From contig NZ_CANCLE010000047.1 of assembly GCF_947378715.1 (NCBI RefSeq), positions 1 through 25,646 on the forward strand: DNA of 25,646 nt. Direction: 5' to 3'. A program made the position numbers and the translations under genes. This DNA comes from Phenylobacterium aquaticum (lineage in GTDB: Bacteria > Pseudomonadota > Alphaproteobacteria > Caulobacterales > Caulobacteraceae). Position 1 is the first letter of the stretch. Each line of letters opens with the position of its first letter. Below are positions 1 to 12,536 of this stretch, piece by piece. Under the pieces are notes generated by a model, which was not told where the DNA came from, ran no database searches, and was given only the letters and a program-made list of their open reading frames with translations.

Positions 1-113
1 CCGACCGCATGGGCGAAGACGCTCTCGCCGCCGAGCGGCAGCATGAACTTCGGGAGGGTGTAGCCGGCGTCAAAGAACCGCTGGGAGCGGCCGGCCATGG
101 GAATGACGATCAT
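1..113 (-). CDS. Sugar/alcohol-phosphate nucleotidyltransferase, N-terminal fragment (cut by window edge)
   Basis: Only the first 37 codons lie in the window, on the minus strand from an ATG at 113. The peptide begins MIVIPMAGRSQRFF and continues with a TLPKFMLPLGG stretch. This is the classic start of the NTP-transferase fold: a hydrophobic strand, the G-R-S-x-R-F nucleotide-binding loop and the P-K-x-x-L-P-L-G motif with its lysine. Such enzymes join a phosphorylated sugar or small alcohol to CTP, UTP or GTP. The ATG overlaps the stop of the preceding gene as ATGA (110-113), so translation is probably coupled. No strong ribosome binding site is seen. Substrate cannot be told from this fragment. 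Similar genes are common in capsule and O-antigen decoration clusters. Confidence 0.8.
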   Translation of the reverse strand, partial: MIVIPMAGRSQRFFDAGYTLPKFMLPLGGESVFAHAV

Positions 114-1708
114 GCCTGGTCCAGGTCCCGCCAGAGTCGCAGGGCGTTGGCGACGAAGGCCCGTTGCCGGTCCGGTCGGTCGGCGTGCAGGGGCAGCATC
201 GACAGGAACAGGCTGACGTTCAGGGCTCGCACCGACGCCGACAGCCCGCCGACGCCGTCGACCTCCAGGTCGCCCAGGGCCGCCTCCAGCCAGGGCTGGC
301 AGGCGATGGGCTCGAACGCCAGGCGGTAGTCGTGGCCCTCGAACTGGCAGTCATAGCGGCCGGCGATGATCTGGTCGTAGCGGCCCACCGCCGAGTGGGC
401 GAGCTTGGCGAGGTCGTAGCGCAGGTCGCCATAGATGGTCGGCTTCTCGCCCACCAGGCCGCGAGGGTCGATGGCCTTGATCCGCCGGACCCGTGAATCA
501 TAGAGGATGTTGGAAAAGCAGAAGTCGCCATGCATCACGCTGTCGGCGCGGCCCGAGGCCAGGTCATAGGCCGGGACCAGGCGCTCGGCGATCTGGACCA
601 GGGACGGCTGGGCCGCGCCATCCAGGCTGATCGGCCGGTCGATCGGGAAGCCGGTCTCGCGGGCGAACCGCTCCAGCCGCGCCAGGGTCTTGTCGGCGGC
701 CAGCGCCTTCAGCGCTGCATCCCCCCGCCCGGGCCCGCGCTCGGCCGCGCAGGCGCGCAGGAAATCCTCGCAGGAGGCCAGGATGCGCAGCCAGGGCTTT
801 CGGCCTACCGCGCCGTGCACGAACAGCTCCGACAGCACCGGCAGGAACTCGTACTCGGTCTCGTAAAAGACCTGTCCGCCCTCCCCGCCAAAGCCCAGCA
901 AGCGGCCGCAATAGACCTGCACGGCCGGCGGCGCCTCCTGCAGCCAATGGGTCTCGGCCCAGATCTTGGCGCTGTCGGCGCTGGATTTGCGCGCGGTCAG
1001 GCCATCGATGCGCACAGTGTTGAAGGCCCGGGCTGTGGTCACCGCCAGCCGCGACTGAAAGAAGGTCTGCAGGTGGCCGAAGTCGAGCCAGCCCTCGGCT
1101 GGGACCAGACGGACCGCGTGGCCTTCCAGATAGTGGTTCACGCCCTCGATGAAGTCGCCGCGCATGCGGGTGAGCGAGCGCAGCAGATCCAGGCCCGAGG
1201 CGAAGGCGAAATAGCCCGCCGCCACCGGCCAGCCCTCATGGCCATCCTCGCCGGCGGGAGTGTTGACCAGCCGGCGGATCCGGCCGTCGGCGCCCACCTC
1301 CATCTCGGCCCAGGCGTATTCATGGGTCCGCGCGCCGCCGGCGATCAGGTCGGCCTGATCCAGCGGCGGAGAGGCGATCAAGGTGTCGCCATGCAGGATG
1401 TGGACAGGCTCATCCCCCGCGCCGATCGAGTTGAGGGCGTAGACCACCGCCTCGCCCAGCCTGAGGCCCTCGGGCGTCGGCACGATCTCGACCCCCAGCT
1501 CGGCCAGGCGGGCGAGGTCATGATCGGAGATGTCATAGGTTTCCGGCAGCACCAGGTGGAACGGCGCACCGCCCGCCAGCGCCAGGAGTTGCAGGTCATA
1601 GAGCCGCTGCACCCCGACGGGCAGCAGGCTGGGCGGCAAGGGGCCGAACTCGGCCGCCAGTTCCTGGCCGACCACCGCCCCGGACATGATCAGTCGGACG
1701 GTCGCCAC
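110..1708 (-). CDS. Nucleotidyltransferase-like / small-molecule kinase fusion protein (surface glycan biosynthesis)
   Basis: A 532-residue two-domain protein with a GTG start at 1708 and a GGAGG about 9 nt upstream. Residues 1-220 resemble sugar nucleotidyltransferases: HGDT at 106-109, a GYFAF strand near 165-169, and DFGHLQTFFQSR at 209-220, a signature of capsule-cluster NTases. However, the nucleotide-binding loop is altered: no G-x-x-x-R-F, and the usual P-K-x-L lysine is replaced in PPSLLPVG (25-32). Residues about 230-532 resemble aminoglycoside/choline-type kinases, with the catalytic HGDFCFSN at 393-400 and the metal-binding DPRG at 414-417. Family knowledge suggests phosphorylation, and perhaps NDP-activation, of a small molecule added to a polysaccharide. 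That the N-terminal domain is catalytically weak is inference. It sits between a HAD phosphatase 4 bp upstream and an intact NTase overlapping by 4 bp. Confidence 0.8.
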   Translation of the reverse strand: MATVRLIMSGAVVGQELAAEFGPLPPSLLPVGVQRLYDLQLLALAGGAPFHLVLPETYDISDHDLARLAELGVEIVPTPEGLRLGEAVVYALNSIGAGDEPVHILHGDTLIASPPLDQADLIAGGARTHEYAWAEMEVGADGRIRRLVNTPAGEDGHEGWPVAAGYFAFASGLDLLRSLTRMRGDFIEGVNHYLEGHAVRLVPAEGWLDFGHLQTFFQSRLAVTTARAFNTVRIDGLTARKSSADSAKIWAETHWLQEAPPAVQVYCGRLLGFGGEGGQVFYETEYEFLPVLSELFVHGAVGRKPWLRILASCEDFLRACAAERGPGRGDAALKALAADKTLARLERFARETGFPIDRPISLDGAAQPSLVQIAERLVPAYDLASGRADSVMHGDFCFSNILYDSRVRRIKAIDPRGLVGEKPTIYGDLRYDLAKLAHSAVGRYDQIIAGRYDCQFEGHDYRLAFEPIACQPWLEAALGDLEVDGVGGLSASVRALNVSLFLSMLPLHADRPDRQRAFVANALRLWRDLDQA

Positions 1709-1712
1709 GGGC

Positions 1713-2087
1713 TCAGGCCTCCCGCGCCAGCAGGGCGCGGATCTCGTCCAGGGTCAGGGCGACGAACTCGCTGGGCCGGACGGCCTTGTCGTCGACGTAG
1801 AAGCCCTCGGTCCCGCACCAGGGCTTGCCGACATGGATCTCGTCATAGGGCACGTCGTGGCGGGCCAGCCAGTCAAGGATGACCGGCAGGGTGTTGGCGT
1901 TGATCTTGCCGATCTGGCCGCCATAGGTGCGCATGTTGCGGGCCGAGCAGATGACGATCTCGAAGCCCTGCTCGCGATAGGCCCGCAATTGGGCGATCAG
2001 GGCGAGGTTGGGCGCCCGCTCGGCATAGGACCGGTCGGGGTCATCCAGGGCGAGGGTGCCGTCGAGATCGAAGACCAGCCGTTTCAT
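1713..2087 (-). CDS. HAD-superfamily phosphatase of capsule/polysaccharide cluster type
   Basis: A 124-residue cytoplasmic protein opening with MKRLVFDLDGTLAL. FDLDGT holds the HAD nucleophile (Asp7) and the general acid Asp9. ICSARNMRTYGG around 46-57 supplies motif II, and the C-terminal HVGKPWCGTEGFYVDDKA block gives the motif III lysine and motif IV aspartates. The KPWCG...GFYVDDKA block is typical of a small HAD family found beside nucleotidyltransferases and kinases in capsule clusters. The likely reaction is dephosphorylation of an intermediate; the substrate is unknown. It is the first gene of the minus-strand operon, with only 4 bp before the fusion gene. There is no clear Shine-Dalgarno before the ATG at 2087, so it may be translated from a short or absent leader. 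Confidence 0.85.
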   Translation of the reverse strand: MKRLVFDLDGTLALDDPDRSYAERAPNLALIAQLRAYREQGFEIVICSARNMRTYGGQIGKINANTLPVILDWLARHDVPYDEIHVGKPWCGTEGFYVDDKAVRPSEFVALTLDEIRALLAREA

Positions 2088-2165
2088 GGGGCGAGCCTAG
2101 AACGATTCCGCGCCCGGTCCGTCGCGGCTCTAGCCACCCCAGCGCGCGGCGATCAGAATGCGCCC
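2088..2165. promoter_or_regulatory. Divergent promoter region between the HAD operon and the membrane glycosyltransferase
   Basis: This 78-bp gap must carry promoters for both divergent units. A GCTAGAGC (minus strand, 2127-2134) matches the Caulobacter-type -10 consensus GCTANAWC at all but one position; no convincing -35 was found. Neither start codon has a good Shine-Dalgarno. Weak evidence. Confidence 0.3.
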
Positions 2166-3902
2166 ATGTCGCGAAATCCGCAGAATCAGCTTGGCTCGCC
2201 GTGGCGCGCGCCGGGGGTGGCCGCCGGCCTGCTGTTGGTCGCCATCATGGTCGGCCTGCACCTGCCACGCGCCTTCCTGACCCTGCCGCTCTATGCCGGC
2301 GACGAGGGCGCCTATCTGATCCGCGCGCTGTTCAGCGCCGGGCTGAAAGCCGACCCAAGCCTCTATCCGACGCTTCCCGACGTGGACAACACGGTGTTCT
2401 TCTGGATCGTGCGGCTGGTCTACGCCCTGCCTGGCCCCGGTCTGGACACCCTGCGGCTATTGGGCGGCGGCGCCTATATTGGCGGGCTCATCCTGGTCTG
2501 GCGCGGCGTCCGGCCCTACCTGCCGGAGGCCGACGCCGCCGGCGTGCTGCTGCTGGCGCTGATCTTTCCCTATTATCGCTTCGTGTTCAGCGCCCTGCCG
2601 GAGGGTTGGTATGTCGGGTTGCTGGGCCTGATCATCTGTCTGACCGCCCGCTTCTACCGCCCGCGCCCCTGGCTGCACGCCGCCAGCCTGGGCGCCCTGA
2701 CCGCGGTCTTGGTGTTGATCAAGCCGCATGGCGTCGCGGTCGCCGCTGGGTTCGTCGGCCTTGTGGTGGTCGACGCCGCCCTGGACGCCCAACGTCGGCT
2801 GTTGGTGGGCGTGGGCCGGATCGCGCTGTTCGCGGCGGTCTTCCTGCTGGTCGGCCACGGCTTGCAGGCGCTGGCGGGTCACGGTGGGCCCAAGAGCCTG
2901 CTGTTCTTCGGCAACGGCTTCTATTCGACGATCCTGGGCGGCGCGGATGGTCAGGACGCCGGCCATATCGGCCAGGTGGCGTTCTTCACCATGGGCGCCG
3001 CGAGCCTGCTGCTGGCCGGGGTTCCGATCATCCTCGGCCTCGACCGCCTGGGCTACCGCTGGGGAGCGGAGGCCGGCCGCTTCCAGCTGAGGGGCCAGGA
3101 CCTCGCCTTCCTGCTGACCCTGCTGGCTTTCGGGGCGACCCTGGTGATGGTCGCGATGTTCGCAGCGAAGATTTCCGGCGTCGCCGTCTCGGAATCCTTT
3201 CGGCTCTGGGGCCGCTATTTCGAGTTCTTCACACCGCTTTTGTGGCTGACCGCCTGGCCCTATGTGCGTGAGGCCGAGGCTTGGCCGGACCGCCATGTCC
3301 TGTCGGCTGGAGTGGTGCTGGCCGGCCTGGCCGGGTTGGCGGTGGCGCTCAAGTCAGGGGTGGCGCTGCTGCCCTGGGACGGCACGGCGGTCTCGGCCTT
3401 CTTCATCCCCAACTCCCCGCCCTGGCCGGAGATCACGCGCTTTCCGTTCTTCGCCCTGGCGAGCATGGCCACCCTGGGCCTCATCGTCCTGACCCTGGTC
3501 AGGGCGCGGACTCTGGCGGTATGGCAGGCCTATTTCGCCGTGCTGGGGATCCTGTCCGTGGGCCTGGATCAGGCCTGGTGGAGCAGCATCGCGATCGATC
3601 GCGACGATCTGGTCGCCGAGGCCAAGACGGCGCAGCGCCTGATCGCGCCGATCCCGGGCCCTGTCGCCGTGTTCACGGATGATCCCAATGCGGGCGCCAG
3701 CCTGTTCCTGGCTTTCGCCGCGCGGCCGCACCTGATCATGACGGCTCCCGGCGCGGGTCTGGACGCCGCGACCCTGGCGCCCTACCGCACGGCGATCGTC
3801 GAAGGCGGCGCCAAGCCGACCGACCCGGCCTGGCGTCTGGTCCAGACCGGGAAGCAGCTCAGGGTCTATCAGCGCGGCAGCTTGGACACGCCCATCAGAT
3901 AG
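2166..3902 (+). CDS. Polytopic membrane glycosyltransferase-like protein (GT-C / family 39 type)
   Basis: 578 residues from the ATG at 2166. The reading frame is open further upstream, but that part runs through the divergent HAD gene and is not used. After a short cytoplasmic start there is a hydrophobic helix (about 17-40), then LPLYAGDEGAYL with an acidic Asp46-Glu47 pair. This placement, in the first periplasmic loop, is where GT-C enzymes of the mannosyltransferase/ArnT type keep their catalytic acid. About ten further hydrophobic segments follow, then a soluble tail of roughly 130 residues. By family these use polyprenyl-phosphate sugars to glycosylate a lipid or protein in the periplasm. 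The acceptor is unknown. The last 34 bp overlap gltD tail to tail. Divergence from the glycan operon makes a shared pathway plausible but unproven. Confidence 0.7.
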   Translation: MSRNPQNQLGSPWRAPGVAAGLLLVAIMVGLHLPRAFLTLPLYAGDEGAYLIRALFSAGLKADPSLYPTLPDVDNTVFFWIVRLVYALPGPGLDTLRLLGGGAYIGGLILVWRGVRPYLPEADAAGVLLLALIFPYYRFVFSALPEGWYVGLLGLIICLTARFYRPRPWLHAASLGALTAVLVLIKPHGVAVAAGFVGLVVVDAALDAQRRLLVGVGRIALFAAVFLLVGHGLQALAGHGGPKSLLFFGNGFYSTILGGADGQDAGHIGQVAFFTMGAASLLLAGVPIILGLDRLGYRWGAEAGRFQLRGQDLAFLLTLLAFGATLVMVAMFAAKISGVAVSESFRLWGRYFEFFTPLLWLTAWPYVREAEAWPDRHVLSAGVVLAGLAGLAVALKSGVALLPWDGTAVSAFFIPNSPPWPEITRFPFFALASMATLGLIVLTLVRARTLAVWQAYFAVLGILSVGLDQAWWSSIAIDRDDLVAEAKTAQRLIAPIPGPVAVFTDDPNAGASLFLAFAARPHLIMTAPGAGLDAATLAPYRTAIVEGGAKPTDPAWRLVQTGKQLRVYQRGSLDTPIR

Positions 3903-5320
3903 GCGTCCACCGCCTGGGCGCATTGGCGGCCCTCACGGATCGCCCAGACCACCAGGGACTGGCCGCGCCGCATGTCGCCGCAGGCGAAGATGTTCGGCGT
4001 TGAGGTCTTATAGTCGGTGACCGGCGCCTTGACCGCGCTGCGGGCATCGAACTCCACCTCGGCCTGTTCGGTGAAGGCGTTGTGGCGCGGACCCAGGAAG
4101 CCCATGGCCAGCAGCACCATGTCGGCCTGCAGGGTGAATTCGCTGCCGGCGATTTCCTGCATGGTCTGGCGACCGTCAGGACCGGCGACCCATTCCAGAC
4201 GCACGCATTCCAGCGCCACGATCTTGCCGTCCTTGCCGATCGCCCGCTTGGTGGCGACGGCGAAGTCGCGCTCGCAGCCCTCCTCCTGGCTGGACGAGGT
4301 GCGCAGGCGCAGCGGCCAATCCGGCCAGGTCATCGACTTGTTCTCGAGCACCGGCGGCTGGGGCATGATCTCCAGCTGGGTGACCGAGAGCGCGCCGTGG
4401 CGGTTCGAGGTGCCGATGCAGTCGGAGCCGGTGTCGCCGCCGCCGATCACCACCACATGCTTGCCCTTGGCCGACAGCGTGCCGGACGGTGCGGCGCGTG
4501 CCTCGTCGTCGCCGGCGTTGCGCTTGTTCTGCTGGGTCAGGAAGTCCATGGCGAAATGGATGCCGTCCAGCGCGCGGCCTTCGATCTCCAGGTCGCGCGG
4601 GTTCTCGGCCCCGCCGGCCATCACCAGCACGTCATAGTCGTCGAGCAGGCGCTGCACCGAGACCGTGACGCCGATCTCCATATTGGTGCGGAAGATCACG
4701 CCCTCAGCCTCCATCTGGGCGACGCGGCGGTCGATCAGATGCTTTTCCATCTTGAAGTCGGGAATGCCGTAGCGCATCAGCCCGCCGATCCGGTCGTTCT
4801 TCTCGAACACCGAGGGGGCGTGGCCTGCGCGGGCCAGCTGCTGGGCGCAGGCCAGGCCGGCGGGGCCGGAGCCCACCACCGCGACCCGCTTGCCGGTGCC
4901 GCGCGGCGACATCTGCGGCGTGATCCAGCCCTCTTCCCAGCCCTTGTCGACGATCTGGCACTCAATCGTCTTGATGGTCACCGGGGTGTCGATGATGTTC
5001 AGCGTGCAGGCCGCCTCGCAGGGCGCGGGGCAGATGCGGCCGGTGAACTCCGGGAAGTTGTTGGTCGACTGGAGGTTCTCCAGCGCCGTCTTCCACTGCT
5101 CGCGATAGACCAGATTGTTGAAGTCGGGGATCTGGTTATTGACCGGACAGCCATTGTGGCAGAACGGAATCCCGCAATCCATGCAGCGGGCCGCCTGCTT
5201 GTTGATGGCCTCAGCCGGCAGCGGGTGGACGAATTCCTTCCAGGTCTTCAGGCGTTCCGCCGGCTTGTCGTAGCCGCGGTCCTGCCGTTCGATTTCCAGG
5301 AAGCCAGTGGGCTTGCCCAT
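3869..5320 (-). CDS. gltD: Glutamate synthase (NADPH) small subunit
   Basis: 483 residues, the usual length. GltD takes electrons from NADPH through FAD and iron-sulfur clusters to GltB for glutamate synthesis from glutamine and 2-oxoglutarate. The N-terminal cysteines are intact: Cys46, 49, 54 and 58 in CMDCGIPFCHNGCPV, then Cys97, 101 and 105. The FAD loop GSGPAGLA is at 150-157 and the NADPH loop GGGDTGSDC at 293-301. Start ATG at 5320 has GGAG upstream. It lies 24 bp downstream of gltB on the same strand, so they form one operon. Its stop lies inside the end of the convergent membrane gene. Confidence 0.97.
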   Translation of the reverse strand: MGKPTGFLEIERQDRGYDKPAERLKTWKEFVHPLPAEAINKQAARCMDCGIPFCHNGCPVNNQIPDFNNLVYREQWKTALENLQSTNNFPEFTGRICPAPCEAACTLNIIDTPVTIKTIECQIVDKGWEEGWITPQMSPRGTGKRVAVVGSGPAGLACAQQLARAGHAPSVFEKNDRIGGLMRYGIPDFKMEKHLIDRRVAQMEAEGVIFRTNMEIGVTVSVQRLLDDYDVLVMAGGAENPRDLEIEGRALDGIHFAMDFLTQQNKRNAGDDEARAAPSGTLSAKGKHVVVIGGGDTGSDCIGTSNRHGALSVTQLEIMPQPPVLENKSMTWPDWPLRLRTSSSQEEGCERDFAVATKRAIGKDGKIVALECVRLEWVAGPDGRQTMQEIAGSEFTLQADMVLLAMGFLGPRHNAFTEQAEVEFDARSAVKAPVTDYKTSTPNIFACGDMRRGQSLVVWAIREGRQCAQAVDAYLMGVSKLPR

Positions 5321-5344
5321 GACGATACTCCGTTCCTGAAATGC

Positions 5345-9991
<4,647 letters not shown>

Positions 9992-10093
9992 CCACGTCCC
10001 TCGCTTCGTCTCGTTCACTATGGCCTCGGCGCGGAAATCAGGCACGCCGAAACGCGGCCGAAAACCCGGCCGTCATAAGCCCGTCGGAGCGCG

Positions 10094-10122
10094 CCATTAG
10101 CGGCAAGATCGACCCTTGTCGA
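10094..10122 (-). promoter_or_regulatory. Possible gltBD promoter
   Basis: On the minus strand TCGACAA, a 14-nt spacer and GCTAATGG fit the Caulobacter housekeeping pattern (TTGACGS, 10-14 nt, GCTANAWC) imperfectly. It lies about 100 nt upstream of the preferred gltB start. A CGGCCG inverted repeat (10055-10060 and 10067-10072) would be in the transcript leader. Confidence 0.3.
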
Positions 10123-10154
10123 TGGGTCTGAAGCTGCGGATTTGAAAAGTTTTT

Positions 10155-11300
10155 CTACAACCCGGCGTCCAGCAGGGCCTTGTCGGCCCGCCGCACGTCG
10201 TTACAGCCGGTCAGGATCATCGCCGTGACCAGCTCATTCTTCAGCGTGCCCAGCATCCTGGAGATCATTTTCTCGCCCCCGGCGCCCAGGGCGTAGGCCC
10301 AGGGACGGCCGACGAAGCAGGCCCGCGCCCCCAGGGCCAGGGCCTTGAGCACGTCCAGGCCCGAGCGGACCCCGCCGTCCAGGAACACTTCCAGGTCATC
10401 GCCGACGGCGTCAGCGATCCTCGGCAGGGCGGCGATCGAGGATTTCACCCCGTCCAGCTGGCGGCCGCCGTGGTTGGAGACGATCAGCCCTTGCGCGCCG
10501 GCCTTGACGGCGTCGCGGGCGTCCTCGGGATCCAGAACCCCCTTGATGATGATCGGCCCGTCCCAGATCTCGCGGACGAAATCGAGGTCGGCCCAGGTGA
10601 CCGAACGGTCGAAGTTGCGGGCGATCCAGCTGAGGAAGTCATTGACCCGCCGCCCGCCCTGCACCGCGTCCTGGACATTGCCGAGCGTGTGCGGCTGGCC
10701 GTTCACATAGACGTCCCAGAACCACTCCAGGTGCGTCGCCCCCTGCCAGCCGGTGTTGAGCGCGCCCGACAGGCCGGTCGCCCCGGTGAAGCCGGAGCGT
10801 ACATCGCGATAACGTGACCCCGGCAGCGGCAGGTCGACGGTGAAGACCAGCACCGGACAGCCCGCCGCCTTGGCCCGCTCCAACAACGACCGCATATAGC
10901 CGCGATCCTTCAGCATATAGAGCTGGAACCAAGGGGCGGTCCCGGTGGCCGCCACTTCCTCCACCGAACAGACCCCGACGGTGGAGAGGCAGAAGGGGAT
11001 GCCGGCCTGGGCGGCGGCCCGCGCCGCCTGGGTCTCGCCGCGCCGGGCGTACATGCCAGCCATGCCCACCGGCGACAGGCCCAGCGGCATGGCGAGCGTC
11101 TGGCCGACCGCCTGGACCGAGGTGTTGATGCTGGTCATGTCGCGCATGACCCGTTGGCGGAGCGCAATGGCCTCCAGGTCCTCGACGTTCCGCTTCAACG
11201 TCACCTCGGCATAGGAGCCGCCGTCGATATATTCGAAGAACATCGGCGGCAGCCGTCGGCGCGCCAGCTCGCGATAGTCCGAAACCGACACCGGCGGCAT
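10155..11300 (-). CDS. lldD: FMN-dependent L-lactate dehydrogenase (alpha-hydroxy-acid oxidase family)
   Basis: 381 residues, close to the family norm of about 380-396. It oxidises L-lactate to pyruvate, passing electrons through FMN to the quinone pool at the inner membrane. The catalytic base is His277 in SNHGGRQLDG (275-284). Other family marks are FQLYM (125-129), Lys253 in IIKGV, the phosphate loop DGGVR (309-313) and GRPWAYAL. The N-terminal FEYIDGGSY is the usual FMN-side motif. Start ATG at 11300 has AGGGGAG upstream. It is transcribed away from the repair gene and stands alone. A related 2-hydroxy-acid oxidase (glycolate or mandelate type) cannot be fully excluded, but the sequence is most like LldD. 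Confidence 0.88.
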   Translation of the reverse strand: MPPVSVSDYRELARRRLPPMFFEYIDGGSYAEVTLKRNVEDLEAIALRQRVMRDMTSINTSVQAVGQTLAMPLGLSPVGMAGMYARRGETQAARAAAQAGIPFCLSTVGVCSVEEVAATGTAPWFQLYMLKDRGYMRSLLERAKAAGCPVLVFTVDLPLPGSRYRDVRSGFTGATGLSGALNTGWQGATHLEWFWDVYVNGQPHTLGNVQDAVQGGRRVNDFLSWIARNFDRSVTWADLDFVREIWDGPIIIKGVLDPEDARDAVKAGAQGLIVSNHGGRQLDGVKSSIAALPRIADAVGDDLEVFLDGGVRSGLDVLKALALGARACFVGRPWAYALGAGGEKMISRMLGTLKNELVTAMILTGCNDVRRADKALLDAGL

Positions 11301-11354
11301 GACGTCTCTCCCCTGTTGCCCCCTGGGTAAGGCAGCGAAGGGGGATTTACAAAT

Positions 11355-11369
11355 GTTCTACTTTTGTTC
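11355..11369 (+). promoter_or_regulatory. LexA (SOS) box, alphaproteobacterial type
   Basis: GTTC at 11355-11358 and GTTC at 11366-11369 are separated by exactly 7 nt (TACTTTT). GTTC-N7-GTTC is the established LexA operator of alphaproteobacteria. It ends 12 nt before the start codon of the endonuclease III-type gene, and a TTTACA (-35-like) lies just upstream at 11346-11351. Repressor binding would cover the promoter. Confidence 0.75.
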
Positions 11370-11381
11370 TAGCGTGGCCAG

Positions 11382-12119
11382 ATGCAGACCCGATTGGCCT
11401 TTCCCTCCGACCTGCCCCCCGTACGCGAGCGCCTGCGCGAGGTGTTCGGTCCCCAGAAACCCGGCCAGCGGCTGGATCCGGTGTCCGAGTTGATCAAGGC
11501 CATGCTGTCGGTGCGCACCTATGACGAGGTGACCTGGTCAGCCTTCGTGCGGTTGCGCGCCGCCTATCCGGACTGGAAGGCGCTGGCCTGCGCCGAGCCC
11601 TGGCAGATCGCGCCGATGATTGATCCGGTGACCTTCTCCGAGCAGAAGGCGCGGCAATTGCCGACCCTGATCCGGGTGATCCTGATCCAGGCCGGCGAGA
11701 TGAGCCTCGACTTCCTGGGCGAGATGCCGGCCGACGAGGCCATGGCCTGGCTGACCCGCCTGCCAGGCGTGGGGGTCAAGGTGGCGGCGGCGACCCTGAA
11801 CTTCTCGACCCTGGCCGGTCGCGCCCTGGTGGTCGACACCCACACGCACCGGGTGGCGCGCCGCCTGGGCCTGACGGCGCGCAATGGCGACGCGCTGGAG
11901 GCCCAGGCCAGCCTCAGCGCCATGGTTCCGGCCGACTGGTCCTCCGAGGACCTGTTCGAGCTGCATTGGCTGATGAAGCCGCATGGCCAGTCGATCTGCA
12001 CCCACTTCGATCCGGCCTGTGACCTGTGCGCCCTGCGCGACGCCTGCCCCAGGGTCGGGGTGGCCCAGGACCAGGAACGCAGCGTCACGCCTTTCACGCC
12101 GACGCGAGTCCCGCGCTGA
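11382..12119 (+). CDS. Endonuclease III-type DNA glycosylase/AP lyase (HhH-GPD, 4Fe-4S)
   Basis: 245 residues. The helix-hairpin-helix LPGVGVKVAAATLNF (127-141) carries a lysine at 133 aligned with the catalytic lysine of Nth, and VDTHTHRV (151-158) carries the catalytic Asp152. The C-terminal cluster cysteines 206, 213, 216 and 222 have the canonical C-x6-C-x2-C-x5-C spacing. It should excise damaged bases and nick abasic sites. It differs from ordinary Nth enough that it may be a second paralogue with a specialised substrate (inference). A LexA box immediately upstream indicates DNA-damage induction. No clear Shine-Dalgarno precedes the ATG at 11382, so a short leader or leaderless mRNA is likely. 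Confidence 0.88.
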   Translation: MQTRLAFPSDLPPVRERLREVFGPQKPGQRLDPVSELIKAMLSVRTYDEVTWSAFVRLRAAYPDWKALACAEPWQIAPMIDPVTFSEQKARQLPTLIRVILIQAGEMSLDFLGEMPADEAMAWLTRLPGVGVKVAAATLNFSTLAGRALVVDTHTHRVARRLGLTARNGDALEAQASLSAMVPADWSSEDLFELHWLMKPHGQSICTHFDPACDLCALRDACPRVGVAQDQERSVTPFTPTRVPR

Positions 12120-12202
12120 ATCGCGCGCGGAACCGTTGGAGCCGGACGCGTCCCGCGCTAGGTTCGCCCCGCTGCCGCTGATGCGGATTCGAGGAGCTTT
12201 CT

Positions 12203-12529
12203 ATGACCGACGGGACTGCACGACCCTGGGCCCTGATGCGCCACCACGCCGGCTGGGCTGATGTCTTCCTGATCGAGAAGGAATCCGCCGACTCCATCAC
12301 CGGCGTCTATCCCGACCGCGAGAGCGTCGGCCCGCCGGTGAACTATTCGGTGCGCGCCATCCTCGCCCGTTTCGAGACCCTGGAAGGCGCCCGCGCCGCC
12401 CGCGAGGGCGCGGTGCTGGAATGGCGCAAGCACGACGCCGCCGTCCGCGACGCCGAGGCCGCTCTGCGCGACGCCGAGAAGGCCCGTGAGGACGCCTGGC
12501 TGAACTGCCTGCGCGGCGCGGCGGGCTGA
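12203..12529 (+). CDS. Small hypothetical protein with C-terminal coiled coil
   Basis: 108 residues, not recognised. GAGGAG lies 6 nt before the ATG at 12203, so the start is well supported. The N-terminal half (residues 1-55) looks like a small globular domain with Trp, Tyr and Pro. Residues 56-100 are an Ala/Glu/Arg-rich heptad-like helix with repeated RDAEAALRDAEKARED, a probable coiled coil. No signal peptide or membrane segment. It follows the SOS-regulated glycosylase by 83 bp on the same strand and could be read through from it, though its own ribosome binding site is strong. It ends before a perfect 10-bp hairpin. Confidence 0.7.
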   Translation: MTDGTARPWALMRHHAGWADVFLIEKESADSITGVYPDRESVGPPVNYSVRAILARFETLEGARAAREGAVLEWRKHDAAVRDAEAALRDAEKAREDAWLNCLRGAAG

Positions 12530-12536
12530 GACCAGA

